Source of the DNA: JAFECT01 sp964432415
GTDB taxonomy: Bacteria; Pseudomonadota; Alphaproteobacteria; Caulobacterales; Caulobacteraceae
Direction of reading: 5' to 3'
Length of the DNA: 64,000 nt
Assembly: GCA_964432415.1 (NCBI GenBank)
Contig: CAYSNW010000010.1
Coordinates: 25,975 to 89,974 of the forward strand
This document shows, piece after piece, positions 25,494-34,262 of this stretch. The translations under genes were made by a program, and so were the position numbers. The notes below the pieces were generated by a model that ran no database searches, was not told where the DNA came from, and saw only the letters and a list, made by a program, of their open reading frames with translations. Position 1 is the stretch's first letter; each line of letters opens with the position of its first letter.

Positions 25494-25522
25494 TTGACAG
25501 TTATATTTCCTTCGCGGAATAT
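25494..25522 (+). promoter_or_regulatory. ArsR-operon promoter, leaderless configuration
   Basis: TTGACA, 17 bases, GAATAT. The ATG follows the -10 by six bases, so transcription should start at or next to the start codon. The spacer and -10 contain an imperfect palindrome (TATATTTCC then GGAATATA), a likely operator for the encoded ArsR-type repressor. Confidence 0.6.
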
Positions 25523-25528
25523 ATCGTC

Positions 25529-25831
25529 ATGTCACCGTTCGAAGCCATCGCCGAACCCAATCGCCGCCGCCTGCTGGAGCTGTTGCGCTCCGGCGAGCGC
25601 CCGGCCGGGGATCTGGTGGAGCTGATGGGCCTCAGCCAGCCCGGCGTCTCCAAACACCTGAAGCTGCTGCGCGAGGCGGGCCTCGTCAGCATGCGGCCGG
25701 ACGGCCAACGCCGTCTGTACCGCCTCGAACCCGACAGCCTGGCCGACCTCGACGACTGGCTGAAACCCTTCCGGCAGTTCTGGGCCGAACGCCTGGACGC
25801 CCTCGACGAACATCTGGAGAGCGAACAATGA
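25529..25831 (+). CDS. ArsR family regulator of an SRPBCC operon
   Basis: 100 residues. Complete ArsR winged HTH: IAEPNRRRLLELLRSGERP, LVELMGLSQPGVSKHLKLL, and GLVSMRPDGQRRLYRLEP. Metal-binding Cys residues of SmtB/ArsR sensors are absent, as usual for the group that precedes AHSA1/SRPBCC genes. No Shine-Dalgarno sequence precedes the ATG, in line with leaderless translation. The stop overlaps the SRPBCC start (ATGA). Confidence 0.88.
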   Translation: MSPFEAIAEPNRRRLLELLRSGERPAGDLVELMGLSQPGVSKHLKLLREAGLVSMRPDGQRRLYRLEPDSLADLDDWLKPFRQFWAERLDALDEHLESEQ

Positions 25832-26337
25832 GCATGACCGAAGTCCACTCCGCCCCCGGCGAAGTCACCGTCAAAGGCGACGACCTGAAGGTCGTCTTCC
25901 GCCGCCGCTACGCCCGCTCCATCGAGAAGGTTTGGGCCGCCCTCACTGTGCCCGAGCGGCTGGCCGCCTGGCTGGCGGGCGGCGAGATCGAGATGCGCGA
26001 CGGCGGCGCCATCCATCTGAAGTGGGAGAACGGCAACGAGATGACCGGCAAGGTGGTGGCGTACGATCCGCCCCGGACCTTCGCCTGGACCTGGCCGCTG
26101 GGCGGCGTCGACACGGTCGTGCGCTTCGACCTGGAGGCCGACGGCGACGGCTGCTGGCTGACCCTGACCCACTCGGGCCTCAGCCCGCGTCCGGGCGGCG
26201 GCGGCGGGGTGCGCGCCGGCTGGCACGCCCATCTGGAGGGCCTGCTCGACGCCATCGACGGCCACGCGACCCGTTGGGACACGATCATGGCGCGCAAGAA
26301 CGCCGTCGATCACCTCTACCCGGCCCTGTCGGCCTGA
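25828..26337 (+). CDS. SRPBCC (AHSA1-type) domain protein
   Basis: 169 residues. START/Bet v 1-like fold with the AHSA1 pattern: FRRRYARSIEKVWAALTVPERLAAWLAG split around residues 22-50, IHLKWENGNEMTGKVV, and ARTFAWTWPL-type strand. These proteins bind hydrophobic ligands; the ligand is unknown. Coupled to the ArsR gene by a four-base overlap; a second SRPBCC gene follows after 87 bases. Confidence 0.85.
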   Translation: MSMTEVHSAPGEVTVKGDDLKVVFRRRYARSIEKVWAALTVPERLAAWLAGGEIEMRDGGAIHLKWENGNEMTGKVVAYDPPRTFAWTWPLGGVDTVVRFDLEADGDGCWLTLTHSGLSPRPGGGGGVRAGWHAHLEGLLDAIDGHATRWDTIMARKNAVDHLYPALSA

Positions 26338-26424
26338 CCCCCGCACAGCCGGACCCTGCCCAAGCCGCCCCGGCGATGTCGTCGGGGCGGAACGACCCCC
26401 CATGACCAAAAAGGAGAAACCAGG

Positions 26425-26883
26425 ATGGTCGATATTCTGCACAAGGTCGGTATCCGCGGCGCGAACCCGGACCAGGTCTATCAGGCGCTGACCACGCTCC
26501 CCGGCCTGTCCGGCTGGTGGACCACGAACACCACCGGCGACGTGCGCGTCGGCGGCGTCATCGAATTCCGCTTCGGTCCCGGCGGCATCGACATGAAGGT
26601 GCGCGAGCTCGACCCCGGCAAGCATGTGCTGTGGGAGGTGGTTGCGGGCCCCGCCGAGTGGATCGGCACCACCGTCAGCTTCGACCTGCGCCACGAGGGC
26701 GACTGGACCCTGGTCTATTTCAAGCACGCGGGCTGGGCCGAACCGGTGGAGTTCATGCACCACTGCTCCACCAAGTGGGGCTCGTTCCTGCTGAGCCTGA
26801 AGTCGCTGCTGGAGACCGGCAAGGGACGCCCGTCGCCCGACGACATCAAGCTGGACAGCTGGGAGCTCGACAAGGCGGCCTAG
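26425..26883 (+). CDS. SRPBCC (AHSA1-type) domain protein
   Basis: 152 residues after a strong AAGGAGAAA site. SRPBCC features: IRGANPDQVYQALTTLPGLSGWW (helix around residues 9-31), GGVIEFRFGPGG, VLWEVVAGPAEWIGTT and FKHAGW. The close-set WW and W residues are typical of the AHSA1 ligand cavity. Probably the third gene of the ArsR operon. Its TAG shares a CTAG with the convergent LysR gene. Confidence 0.83.
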   Translation: MVDILHKVGIRGANPDQVYQALTTLPGLSGWWTTNTTGDVRVGGVIEFRFGPGGIDMKVRELDPGKHVLWEVVAGPAEWIGTTVSFDLRHEGDWTLVYFKHAGWAEPVEFMHHCSTKWGSFLLSLKSLLETGKGRPSPDDIKLDSWELDKAA

Positions 26884-27833
26884 GGTCCTGGATCGGAGGC
26901 CGGCGCGATCACCGCGCCGGCCAGCCGGTCCTTGTTGGCCGCGAGCGCGGCCTCCGCCTGTTCGCAGATCCAGGCGCGGAACAGGGCGATCTTGGCGCTG
27001 TCCTGGCGCGCCAGGGGGTAGGCCAGCCAGAAGGCGCGGCCGTCGCCGGCCACCAGCGGGTGGGCCGGGACCAGACGCCCGGCCTCCAGCTCGTCGCCGA
27101 ACAGGATGGGCGAGCCGATGGTGATGCCGTGGCCGGCGATGGCCGCCGCCGCGTCCAGGTGCTCTGTGGCCAGATGAATGCCGAAGCGGTCGGCCGGCGG
27201 CGCCTTGCCCTGGCCCAGCGCCCGGAACCAGCGGGCCCACCAGTCGGGCCGGCCCAGCAGCGGCGCCTTCAGCTTTTCGATGTCCCCGGTCAGTCCCGCC
27301 GCCTGGTCGAGCAGGCCGGGCGCGCAGAGCGGCATGAACACGCTGGGAAACAGCTTCACGGTCCTCAGCCCCGGCCAGCGGCCGTGACCGTTGCGGATCG
27401 CGACGTCGAAGCGCCCGGCGCCCAGGTCCTGGGCCTCCGGCGACAGGTCGACCTCCAGCCGGATGTCCGGATGACGGCTGCGGAAACCGCCGAGCCGCGG
27501 CGCCAGCCAGCTGGTCCCGAAGGTCGGCAGGGCCGTGATCGAGATCTGCGCCGCCTCCAGGGCTGCGGCCCGCACAAAACTGGCGCGCAGGGCGCCGAAG
27601 GCCCTGATGGTCTCCTCCGCCACCACCGCGCCGGGCCCGGTCAACTCCACCCGGTGCGCATAGCGGTGAAACAGGGTCACGCCCGTCTGCCGCTCCAGCT
27701 GGCGCACGTGGTAGCTGACCGAGGCGGCGGTGGTGTCTAGCTCGCGGGCCGCCCGGGCGAAACTGCCCAGCCGCGCCGCCGCCTCGAAGGCGCGGATCGA
27801 GACCAGAGAGGGGAGGCGGGACGGTTCGAGCAT
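26880..27833 (-). CDS. LysR family regulator, GcvA-like
   Basis: 317 residues. N-terminus PSRLPSLVSIRAFEAAARLG and SFARAARELDTTAASVSYHV are the GcvA-type signature; the effector domain includes RFDVAIRNGHGRWPGLRTV and a PLCAPGLL element. GcvA-like regulators often control a divergent gene; here a secreted protein (DUF1579-like) starts 95 bases away. The 3' end overlaps the SRPBCC gene by CTAG. Confidence 0.87.
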   Translation of the reverse strand: MLEPSRLPSLVSIRAFEAAARLGSFARAARELDTTAASVSYHVRQLERQTGVTLFHRYAHRVELTGPGAVVAEETIRAFGALRASFVRAAALEAAQISITALPTFGTSWLAPRLGGFRSRHPDIRLEVDLSPEAQDLGAGRFDVAIRNGHGRWPGLRTVKLFPSVFMPLCAPGLLDQAAGLTGDIEKLKAPLLGRPDWWARWFRALGQGKAPPADRFGIHLATEHLDAAAAIAGHGITIGSPILFGDELEAGRLVPAHPLVAGDGRAFWLAYPLARQDSAKIALFRAWICEQAEAALAANKDRLAGAVIAPASDPGP

Positions 27834-27927
27834 AAGTCTGCCTTAGCCTCGCAGCTGTGATCCCGGGTGGTCAAGGCCTCCGCAGCGCCGCTACCCCTGT
27901 GGCCGACGCAACCCGAGGAGCGAGTCC

Positions 27928-28512
27928 ATGCCGAGGATTTCGAGCTGTCTTTCCGCCCTGCTGCTGCCCGCCGCCTTGGCTGTGATGGCGACCGCCACGC
28001 CCGCCGCCGCCCAGATGATGGCGGCCCAGCCGCCGGCGCCGGCCCTGCGCGACGGCGCCCACGACTTCGATTTCGTCCTCGGCGACTGGAAGGCCCACGT
28101 TCGGCGTCTGCCGGACCGTCTGGTCGGCTCGACCAAATGGGTCGAGTACGAGGGCATCTCCAACCACAAGAGCGTGCTGGGCTCGAGCGCCAACTTCGAG
28201 GAGTTCGAGGTCGACGGCCCGGCTGGCCACATGAGGGGCCAGACGCTCAGGCTCTACAACAAGACCACCCACCAGTGGTCGATCTACCTGGTGGACGTTG
28301 ACGAGGGCACGCTCGGCCTGCCGCCGGTAGTGGGCGAGTTCAAGGACGGCCTGGGCGAATTCTACGACCAGGAGACCTGGAAGGGTCGCGCCATCATCGT
28401 GCGCTACCAGTGGCGCAGCCTCTCGCCCAAGGCGGCGCACATGGAGCAGGCCTTCTCCGCCGATGGCGGCAAGACCTGGGAGGTCAACTGGATCTGCGAC
28501 CTGACGCGCTAG
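27928..28512 (+). CDS. Secreted DUF1579-like protein
   Basis: 194 residues with signal peptide SCLSALLLPAALAVMATATPAAA. The motif HDFDFVLGDWKAHVRRLPD (an F-x-x-x-G-x-W type start) and the repeated antiparallel strands are those of DUF1579-like beta-barrel proteins, whose role is unknown. Divergent from the GcvA-like regulator, a possible target. Stop overlaps the convergent aldo/keto reductase through CTAG. Confidence 0.7.
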   Translation: MPRISSCLSALLLPAALAVMATATPAAAQMMAAQPPAPALRDGAHDFDFVLGDWKAHVRRLPDRLVGSTKWVEYEGISNHKSVLGSSANFEEFEVDGPAGHMRGQTLRLYNKTTHQWSIYLVDVDEGTLGLPPVVGEFKDGLGEFYDQETWKGRAIIVRYQWRSLSPKAAHMEQAFSADGGKTWEVNWICDLTR

Positions 28513-29369
28513 AGGTTGTCCAGCCGCGATATGGCTTCCGGCGGCAGGCGCAGCGCCGCCGCCGCCAGGTTCTCGCGCAGGTGGCCGAGCGAGGAGGTGC
28601 CCGGGATCAGCAGGATGTTGGGAGAACGCTGCAGCAGCCAGGCCAGGGCGACCTGCAGGGGCGTGGCCTTCAACTCCGTGGCGACCGCCGACAGGGTGTC
28701 GGACTGCAGCGGGGTGAAGCCGCCCAGCGGGAAGAAGGGCACATAGGCGATCCCCGCCTGCGCCAACTCCGCGATCAGGGCCTCGTCGCCGCGGTGGGCC
28801 AGGTTGTAGTGGTTCTGCACGCAGACGACCGGGGCGATGGCGCGGGCCTCCGCGACCTGGGCTGAGGTGACGTTGCTGACCCCCAGATGCCGGATCAGGC
28901 CTTGGCGCTGCAGTCCGGCCAGGGCCTCGAACCGGCGCGCGATGGATCCCTCCGCGGGCGCATGCACCGCACCCAGGATCCGAAGGTTGACGACGTCCAG
29001 CGTCTCGAGGCCGAGGTTCGCCAGGTTGTCGTGCACGGCGCGTACGAGCTGATCCGGCTCCTGCGCCGGCAGCCAGGAGGCGTCCGCCCCTCGCGAAGCC
29101 CCGACCTTGGTCACCAGGGTCAGGCCTTCGGGGTAGGGCGCCAGCGCCTCGCGGATCAGGCGGTTGACCACGTGGGGGCCGTAGTAGTCGCAGGTGTCGA
29201 TGTGGTTGACCCCGCTGGCGACCGCCTCGCGCAGCACCGCGATGGCGGTATCGTGGTCCTTCGGCGGCCCGAACACGCCGGGGCCGGCCAGCTGCATGGC
29301 GCCGTAGCCCATGCGGGTCACGGTGCGATCGCCCAGGCGGAAGGTTCCGGCGGCGGTGATGTCGGTCAT
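28509..29369 (-). CDS. Aldo/keto reductase
   Basis: 286 residues. The start is the ATG before TDITAAGTFRLGD; a longer frame runs into the repeat region and lacks support. AKR features: GYGAMQLAG, the catalytic DYYGPHVVNR (Tyr), LVTKVGASRG (Lys), GVSNVTSAQVAEA, and ILLIPGTSSLGHL for NADP binding. NADPH-dependent reduction of carbonyls is expected; the substrate is unknown. Confidence 0.88.
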   Translation of the reverse strand: MTDITAAGTFRLGDRTVTRMGYGAMQLAGPGVFGPPKDHDTAIAVLREAVASGVNHIDTCDYYGPHVVNRLIREALAPYPEGLTLVTKVGASRGADASWLPAQEPDQLVRAVHDNLANLGLETLDVVNLRILGAVHAPAEGSIARRFEALAGLQRQGLIRHLGVSNVTSAQVAEARAIAPVVCVQNHYNLAHRGDEALIAELAQAGIAYVPFFPLGGFTPLQSDTLSAVATELKATPLQVALAWLLQRSPNILLIPGTSSLGHLRENLAAAALRLPPEAISRLDNL

Positions 29370-29829
29370 GGGAGGGTACTCCGCGTCGGGGTGCGCTGCG
29401 GAGCATCTAGGTATTCCGTCGACAAACCGCAGGGGCGGGCTCGGTGCGGGAGGAGTCTTTTCTGGTCTGGAGCTTTTCGACACAATTCGGCCCTTCCCCC
29501 CTCGAGGGGGAAGGTGGCCCCCCGCTGGGGGCCGGAAGGGGGGCCGCGCCGGCGCCGGCCGTGGATTTCCGCCCCGGGCGATTGCGCCAGGAGCTTCGAT
29601 CGTGAGCGCCGCCCCCCATCCGAGCCCTTCGGGCCCACCTTCCCCCTCGAGGGGGGAAGGAACGCAAACATTGCTTCGCCCTTGATCGCTCGAAACGAAG
29701 AGGCCCGGAAGCCCGATCCTGTGATCCTGGCGGGTGGGACTACGCCAGCATCGGGGGGATCAGGCTCCGGGCCCCTCCCGGACCGGGTGCGGAGGAAACG
29801 CGCCCGTCCGAGCTCGAAGGGACGATGGC
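29370..29829. repeat. 460-base gap holding a long palindromic intergenic repeat
   Basis: This gap has no convincing gene. It contains a 27-base inverted repeat (26 of 27 match): CCCTTCCCCCCTCGAGGGGG at 29491 with AAGGTGG, and its complement at 29635-29661. Each arm is itself built on a CCCCCTCGAGGGGG palindrome. Inner hairpins such as GGCCCCCCGCTGGGGGCC add further structure. The arms are about 120 bases apart, giving a stem-loop of about 170 bases. The remainder (29662-29829) shows nothing assignable. Confidence 0.65.
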
Positions 29830-30231
29830 TCAGGCCCAGCGGTCGCCGGGCTTGCGGACATAGTTGGCCCAGACGTAGCCCCAGGGGATCAGGATCGGGA
29901 TGATGATCCCCATGCCGGTGGCCAGGATGGTCTCGCGGGTGTCGGCGTCGATGGGCGCGCCGGAGCGCACCAGCGGCAGGGCGATGACGATCAGCCAGGT
30001 CGCCTTCCAGAACAGCTCGACGAACAACAGGGGCAGCATCTGCAGCGGATAGCGCACGCCCAGGAGCGCCAGCGCGGTCATCGCCGCCAGCATGCAGTTG
30101 GCCACCCCATGCATCAGCTCCCACGGCCGGTGGTGGAGCATCAGCGGCCAGATCTGGCCGCCCATGAGCGTTGCGATCACCAGGTACAGGGCGCGCAGGG
30201 CGTAGAGGCGGAAGAGGGAAACCTGGCCCAT
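29830..30231 (-). CDS. Small integral membrane protein
   Basis: 133 residues with four hydrophobic segments (LYALRALYLVIATLMGGQI; MHGVANCMLAAMTALALLGV; LFVELFWKATWLIVIALPLV; ILATGMGIIIPILIPWGYVW). No family recognised. It is last in the minus-strand run that begins with the GntR regulator and lies 37 bases after the preceding membrane-protein gene. Confidence 0.65.
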   Translation of the reverse strand: MGQVSLFRLYALRALYLVIATLMGGQIWPLMLHHRPWELMHGVANCMLAAMTALALLGVRYPLQMLPLLFVELFWKATWLIVIALPLVRSGAPIDADTRETILATGMGIIIPILIPWGYVWANYVRKPGDRWA

Positions 30232-30268
30232 TGCGGGGCTCCTTTGCGGACGCAGGGAAGGCGGGGGT

Positions 30269-30979
30269 TCAGGCGGCCGTCTCGGGCTTCGCGTTCCAGG
30301 GCCGGAAGCGGACGCGGATGAGCCAGAACAGCAGGAAGGCGAGCGGGAAGTCGGCCAGGACCTTGAGCAGCGGGCCGTGCAGGGCCTGGGGGATCAAATG
30401 CGCCTGGCCGTTGAAGAAGGCGCTCGAGGCCAGAAACGCCGCCGCGCTCATGCGCCAGAGGTGGCGCGAAATCCGGTTCGCGCCGGTCAGGCCGCCGCGC
30501 CAGACCACGCTCAGATCGCACAGCGCCGCCCAGGCCGCGACCGACCCGAAGGCGTAGTAGATCTTGACCCAGGGCGCGGCGGGCGGGCCAGAGGGACCGA
30601 GCGGCGGCACGGCGAGGTAACCGAACAACAGGGCGGTGGTCGCCACGGCGGACACCCAGAGAAGGCCGGTGACCAGCACGCCGTCGGGACGGGTCACGGG
30701 GGTGCGCGCCGCGACCCAGCTGGTGATCACCAGGTAGGCGACGAAGGCCGAGACCACGAGGTTCATCGGCTGGTCCTTGATCGCCGCGACCGTGGCGGCG
30801 ATCCCCACGGTGGCCAGCATGGCCAGCGCGAACACCGCTCCCGCCGCGCGGTGCGGACCGGAGCCCTTCTTGAGGAAGAGCGCGGCGGCGGCCGCGAGGA
30901 TGGCGATGGCGCCGGCGATGATGTGGGCGATGATCAGCGGCAGCTGCGGCGAGGCGGCGAGTTCGGCGGCGGACATCAT
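30269..30979 (-). CDS. Tandem membrane protein paralogue 3 (DUF2306-like)
   Basis: 236 residues with about seven hydrophobic segments. It shares with the next two genes an N-terminal IIAHIIAGAIAILAAAAALF and KGSGPHRAAGAVFALAML, and a C-terminal block RISRHLWRMSAAAF...LIRVRFRP. The HxxAG and KGxxxHR-x-x-G motifs suggest the DUF2306/COG5395 type of membrane protein. Start at the first of two consecutive ATGs. Function unknown. Confidence 0.7.
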   Translation of the reverse strand: MMSAAELAASPQLPLIIAHIIAGAIAILAAAAALFLKKGSGPHRAAGAVFALAMLATVGIAATVAAIKDQPMNLVVSAFVAYLVITSWVAARTPVTRPDGVLVTGLLWVSAVATTALLFGYLAVPPLGPSGPPAAPWVKIYYAFGSVAAWAALCDLSVVWRGGLTGANRISRHLWRMSAAAFLASSAFFNGQAHLIPQALHGPLLKVLADFPLAFLLFWLIRVRFRPWNAKPETAA

Positions 30980-30984
30980 GGCGT

Positions 30985-31710
30985 TCAGGCTCCCGAGGCG
31001 AGAGGGGCGGAGGGGACCGGGGCGCGGCGCGGACGCAGGCGCAGACGGACCATCCAGAAGATCAGGGCGATCAGCGGCGCGAGGGCCAGGACGTAGAGGT
31101 GCGGTCCGCGCAGCTCGTGCGGGATCACCTTTATCTGGCCCAGGAAGAAGGAGGCGCTGGCCACGAACAGGGCCGTGCACATCCGCCAGAGGTGGCGCGA
31201 CACGCGCGAAGGACCGCTGAGGCCCCGCACCAGCCCGACCCTGAGGTCGAGGGCCGCAGCCAGGGCCGCGACGCCGGCGAAGGCGTAATAAACGCCCGAA
31301 TAGTCACCGCTTGCGCCCGGGCCCTCGGGACCGAACGGTGGGACGTGGGTCACGCCCAGGAAGACTCCCGCTGCGGCGATGACCCCGGCGGCGAACATCG
31401 CGCCGACCTCGAACAGGCCGGTCACGCTCTCCGCGCGCCGGGCGGCGGCGCGTCCGGTCACCACCAGGTAGGCGGTGAGGGTCGCGGCCAGCAGGTTGGC
31501 CGGCTGCAGGCGAAGGATGGCCAGGGTCGCGGCCGCGCCGGTCATCACCAGCATGGCGAAGAAGAAGACCGCGCCTGAGGCCCGGTGCAGCCGTTCGCCC
31601 TTGGGCGCCGCCAGGGTGGCGAAGCCGGACAGGATGCCCACCGCCCCGCCGCCGATGTGGATCGCCAGCAGGACGGCGTGCGGCGTGAGATCGAAACTGG
31701 CGGGGCTCAT
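30985..31710 (-). CDS. Tandem membrane protein paralogue 2 (DUF2306-like)
   Basis: 241 residues. It has the same architecture as its neighbours: LLAIHIGGGAVGILSGFATL, APKGERLHRASGAVFFFAML, RVSRHLWRMCTALFVASASF, and IKVIPHELRGPHLYVLAL. Gaps to the flanking paralogues are 5 and 10 bases, so the three are one transcript. The conserved histidines in membrane segments might bind heme or metal, which is speculation. Confidence 0.72.
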   Translation of the reverse strand: MSPASFDLTPHAVLLAIHIGGGAVGILSGFATLAAPKGERLHRASGAVFFFAMLVMTGAAATLAILRLQPANLLAATLTAYLVVTGRAAARRAESVTGLFEVGAMFAAGVIAAAGVFLGVTHVPPFGPEGPGASGDYSGVYYAFAGVAALAAALDLRVGLVRGLSGPSRVSRHLWRMCTALFVASASFFLGQIKVIPHELRGPHLYVLALAPLIALIFWMVRLRLRPRRAPVPSAPLASGA

Positions 31711-31720
31711 GACGGCCTCC

Positions 31721-32431
31721 TCAGGCCCGCGCCGGCGCGGGGTTCAGCGCCGAGCGGAAGCGGATGCGGATCATCCAGAAGATCAGGCCGGCCAGCGGCA
31801 GGAAGGCGAGCACCCACAGGTGCGGTCCGCGCAGCTCGTGCGGGATCACCTTCATCTGGCCCAGGAAGAACGAGCCCGCGGCGATGAACAGGGCCAGGCA
31901 CATGCGCCACAGATGCCGCGACAGCCGCGCCATCCCGGCGAGCCCGCCCCGGCGGAGAACCCTGAGGTCCAGCAGGCCGGCGAAGGTTGCGACTCCGGCG
32001 AAGATGTAGGCCGCCTGGTAGGGCGCCCCGTTGATGCCGTTGGGGTTGTTGCGGAAGAGATAGCCCAGGGTCAGCTCGGCCACGGCCAGGCCGAAGATCA
32101 GGATGCAGGCCAGCATCTCGAAGCGGCCGACGCTGTTTTCGGGCCGGCGCACCACCGCCAGCGCCGTGCTGACCATGTAGAAGACGACAAAGGCGGCGGT
32201 GATGTTGCCGACCTGGACCTTGGCGATGGCCAGCAGCAGGGCGGCTGACGCCATGGTCGCCATGGCGGCGACGAACAGCATGCCGGCGCCGCGGTGGATC
32301 GTCTCGCCCTTGCGGGCGCCCAGCGCCACATAACCGGCCAGAATCGCGACGACGCCGCCGCCGATGTGCAGGGCCAGCAGCGGTCCGTGCACGGGCAGGA
32401 TCAGGGCGCGGTAGGTTTCGAACAGGGACAT
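31721..32431 (-). CDS. Tandem membrane protein paralogue 1 (DUF2306-like)
   Basis: 236 residues from an ATG with a GGAGG site. Family block: LLALHIGGGVVAILAGYVAL, ARKGETIHRGAGMLFVAAM, RLSRHLWRMCLALFIAAGSF, MKVIPHELRGPHLWVLAF, IFWMIRIRFR. Closest to paralogue 2 in the C-terminal half. It follows the larger DUF2306 gene by 23 bases. Confidence 0.72.
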   Translation of the reverse strand: MSLFETYRALILPVHGPLLALHIGGGVVAILAGYVALGARKGETIHRGAGMLFVAAMATMASAALLLAIAKVQVGNITAAFVVFYMVSTALAVVRRPENSVGRFEMLACILIFGLAVAELTLGYLFRNNPNGINGAPYQAAYIFAGVATFAGLLDLRVLRRGGLAGMARLSRHLWRMCLALFIAAGSFFLGQMKVIPHELRGPHLWVLAFLPLAGLIFWMIRIRFRSALNPAPARA

Positions 32432-32454
32432 GACGATCCTCCGTTGCTGGATGG

Positions 32455-33300
32455 TCAGGAAAGGGAGAGCGGCTGGCCCGACATCAGGCGCAGGCTGAAC
32501 AGGGTGAAGGCCAGGGCGCCGGCGGCCATGATCAGGGTCAGGGCGATCAGCAGGCTCGCGGTCAGGACGCGCGCGCCGGCGCCGCCGTGATCGCGGGCGC
32601 GCAGGTAGAGCTCGGCCACCGCCAGGGGGATCAGGTAGCAGCCGGGCGTCCAGATCAGGAAGAAGGGGTCGCTCATGTGCGGTTTGCGGCCCACCGCCAT
32701 GTTGGCCATGAACCAGCCGAACACCCCGATGCGCAGGAACCACTGGGCGTTGGAGACCAGGTACAGCCGGATCGCCCAGCGCTGGTGGATGTCGAAACGG
32801 CGCCCCAGGGCGTTGCCCAGCGCCAGCGCCGCGAAGCTCAGGATCAGCACGCCGTTGAGCGTGGTGGACCAGGCGTTGAACACGCTGGGCGAGGTGTGGC
32901 GAACCCAGACCAGCCAGAAGCCGGAGAGGCTCAACCCGGTCACCGTCACCAGGAAAACGCGGCCGTTCCAGTGGTGGAAGCGGGGCCAGCGCTCGCGCAC
33001 CCAGGGCATCAGCTGCAGGGCGCCGCCCAGCGCGATGATCCCGGCCGCCAGCGCGTGCAGGATGAAGGCGCGGTTACCCGCCGTGTCGCCCGGGATGTAG
33101 CCGGTCCCGCCCAGCTTCTTGAACACGCCCAGCGCCTCGTAGCGGCCGCTGGCCAGCGCCGTGCCGTAGAAGTTGGCGATGTAGAAGGCGAAGGCCCACT
33201 GGCCGGCCAGGGCCACCAGCAGCCAGAGCCCGGCGGCGCCGTTCAGCAGACCGAGGCCGGAGCGGCTGCGCTCATAGGGCATGGTTTCGGACAAGGTCAT
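32455..33300 (-). CDS. DUF2306-type membrane protein
   Basis: 281 residues. The best match to the DUF2306 pattern in this cluster: FILHALAAGIIALGGALQLM, then a positively charged loop and FHHWNGRVFLVTVTGL, and RFDIHQRWAIRLYLVSNA. About seven membrane segments. Conserved His residues occur in each half. Founding member of the membrane-protein series downstream of the ABC exporter genes, separated from the permease by 80 bases. Confidence 0.75.
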   Translation of the reverse strand: MTLSETMPYERSRSGLGLLNGAAGLWLLVALAGQWAFAFYIANFYGTALASGRYEALGVFKKLGGTGYIPGDTAGNRAFILHALAAGIIALGGALQLMPWVRERWPRFHHWNGRVFLVTVTGLSLSGFWLVWVRHTSPSVFNAWSTTLNGVLILSFAALALGNALGRRFDIHQRWAIRLYLVSNAQWFLRIGVFGWFMANMAVGRKPHMSDPFFLIWTPGCYLIPLAVAELYLRARDHGGAGARVLTASLLIALTLIMAAGALAFTLFSLRLMSGQPLSLS

Positions 33301-33380
33301 GGCGTGCTCCGTTCGCGAGGTCGCGGGAGGTCGTGGAAATTCAGAGAGTTGGAGGCGATTTCGGCCCTAAGGCGCGAAGA

Positions 33381-34262
33381 TCAGATCGGGACGCGCGATC
33401 GTCGCAGCCGGATGGTGAGCCAGAGCAGCAGGGCCGCGATCAGCACCCCGATCCACAGCGCCGGATCGGCGTAAATCCGCAAGGGTTCGAGCTCGGCCAT
33501 GCCACGGACCCAGGTCTTGCCGTCCGCGTGCATGAAGGGGTGAGTGATGCCCCCGGCGAACCAGCGCTCAAGCATCCAGTGGACCGGCGTGTTGTGCAGG
33601 GCCAAATGCTCGACGGCCAGGAAGGCCAGGAAGGGGGCCAGCACCCACAGGATGGTCATGCGCCGGGCCCAGGCCGAGACCAGCAGCACCCAGGCGTACA
33701 GCGGCGCGTACCAGAGCGCCGTGAACGGCAGGCCGTAGGCCAGTCCGACCCAGAGCAGCGGCAGGTTCAGCCGGCTGTAGAGCTGCTCGGGCGTAAAGCC
33801 GTTGATCGTCCAGGCGACCGTCTGGACGCCCAGCATGAGCAGGTTCGCCGCCACGATCGCCACGAAGGCCGCCACGGGCAGGATCAGCATCGGCACGACC
33901 GCCTTGGACAGCACGGTCAGGCGGTCCGACACCGGCAGCGACTTCCAGAACAGGATCGAGCGGTCGCGCCGTTCGCCGTTCAGCGCGTCGAGGCTGTAGA
34001 GCAGCCCCACCAGCAGGCAGCCGCACAGGATCGCGAAGCTGTTGGCGGCGTAGAGCGCCATGAACTGCCAGGCCTTGGCCGCGTCGGCCAGGCTCTTGGC
34101 CCGCTCGGCGTGGGAGGTCAGCAGCGCCGAGAAGAAATGGGCGACGACCACGAGGCCCGCGAAGACCGGCGGGGCGAAGCGGATCACCGGATGCTCCCAC
34201 AGCTCGCGGCGCACCAGCCAGAGGAAGACCTTGAAACGGGGCAGGGGGGCGCTCTCGCTCAT
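33381..34262 (-). CDS. ABC transporter permease (ABC-2 type)
   Basis: 293 residues, six predicted membrane segments with the ABC-2 layout: a cytosolic N-terminal helix (RFKVFLWLVRRELWEHP), a long first extracytosolic region, and RRDRSILFWKSLPVSDR, the conserved loop of YtrC/YtrD- and NatB-like permeases. It overlaps the ATPase gene by four bases and must work with it. Substrate unknown; YtrA-type systems often respond to cell-envelope antibiotics. Confidence 0.83.
   Translation of the reverse strand: MSESAPLPRFKVFLWLVRRELWEHPVIRFAPPVFAGLVVVAHFFSALLTSHAERAKSLADAAKAWQFMALYAANSFAILCGCLLVGLLYSLDALNGERRDRSILFWKSLPVSDRLTVLSKAVVPMLILPVAAFVAIVAANLLMLGVQTVAWTINGFTPEQLYSRLNLPLLWVGLAYGLPFTALWYAPLYAWVLLVSAWARRMTILWVLAPFLAFLAVEHLALHNTPVHWMLERWFAGGITHPFMHADGKTWVRGMAELEPLRIYADPALWIGVLIAALLLWLTIRLRRSRVPI

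Noticed and set aside
25501..27240. A 579-codon antisense frame across the ArsR-SRPBCC operon
   Set aside because: It overlaps three genes with recognisable folds and itself shows no domain; typical shadow frame of high-GC coding DNA.
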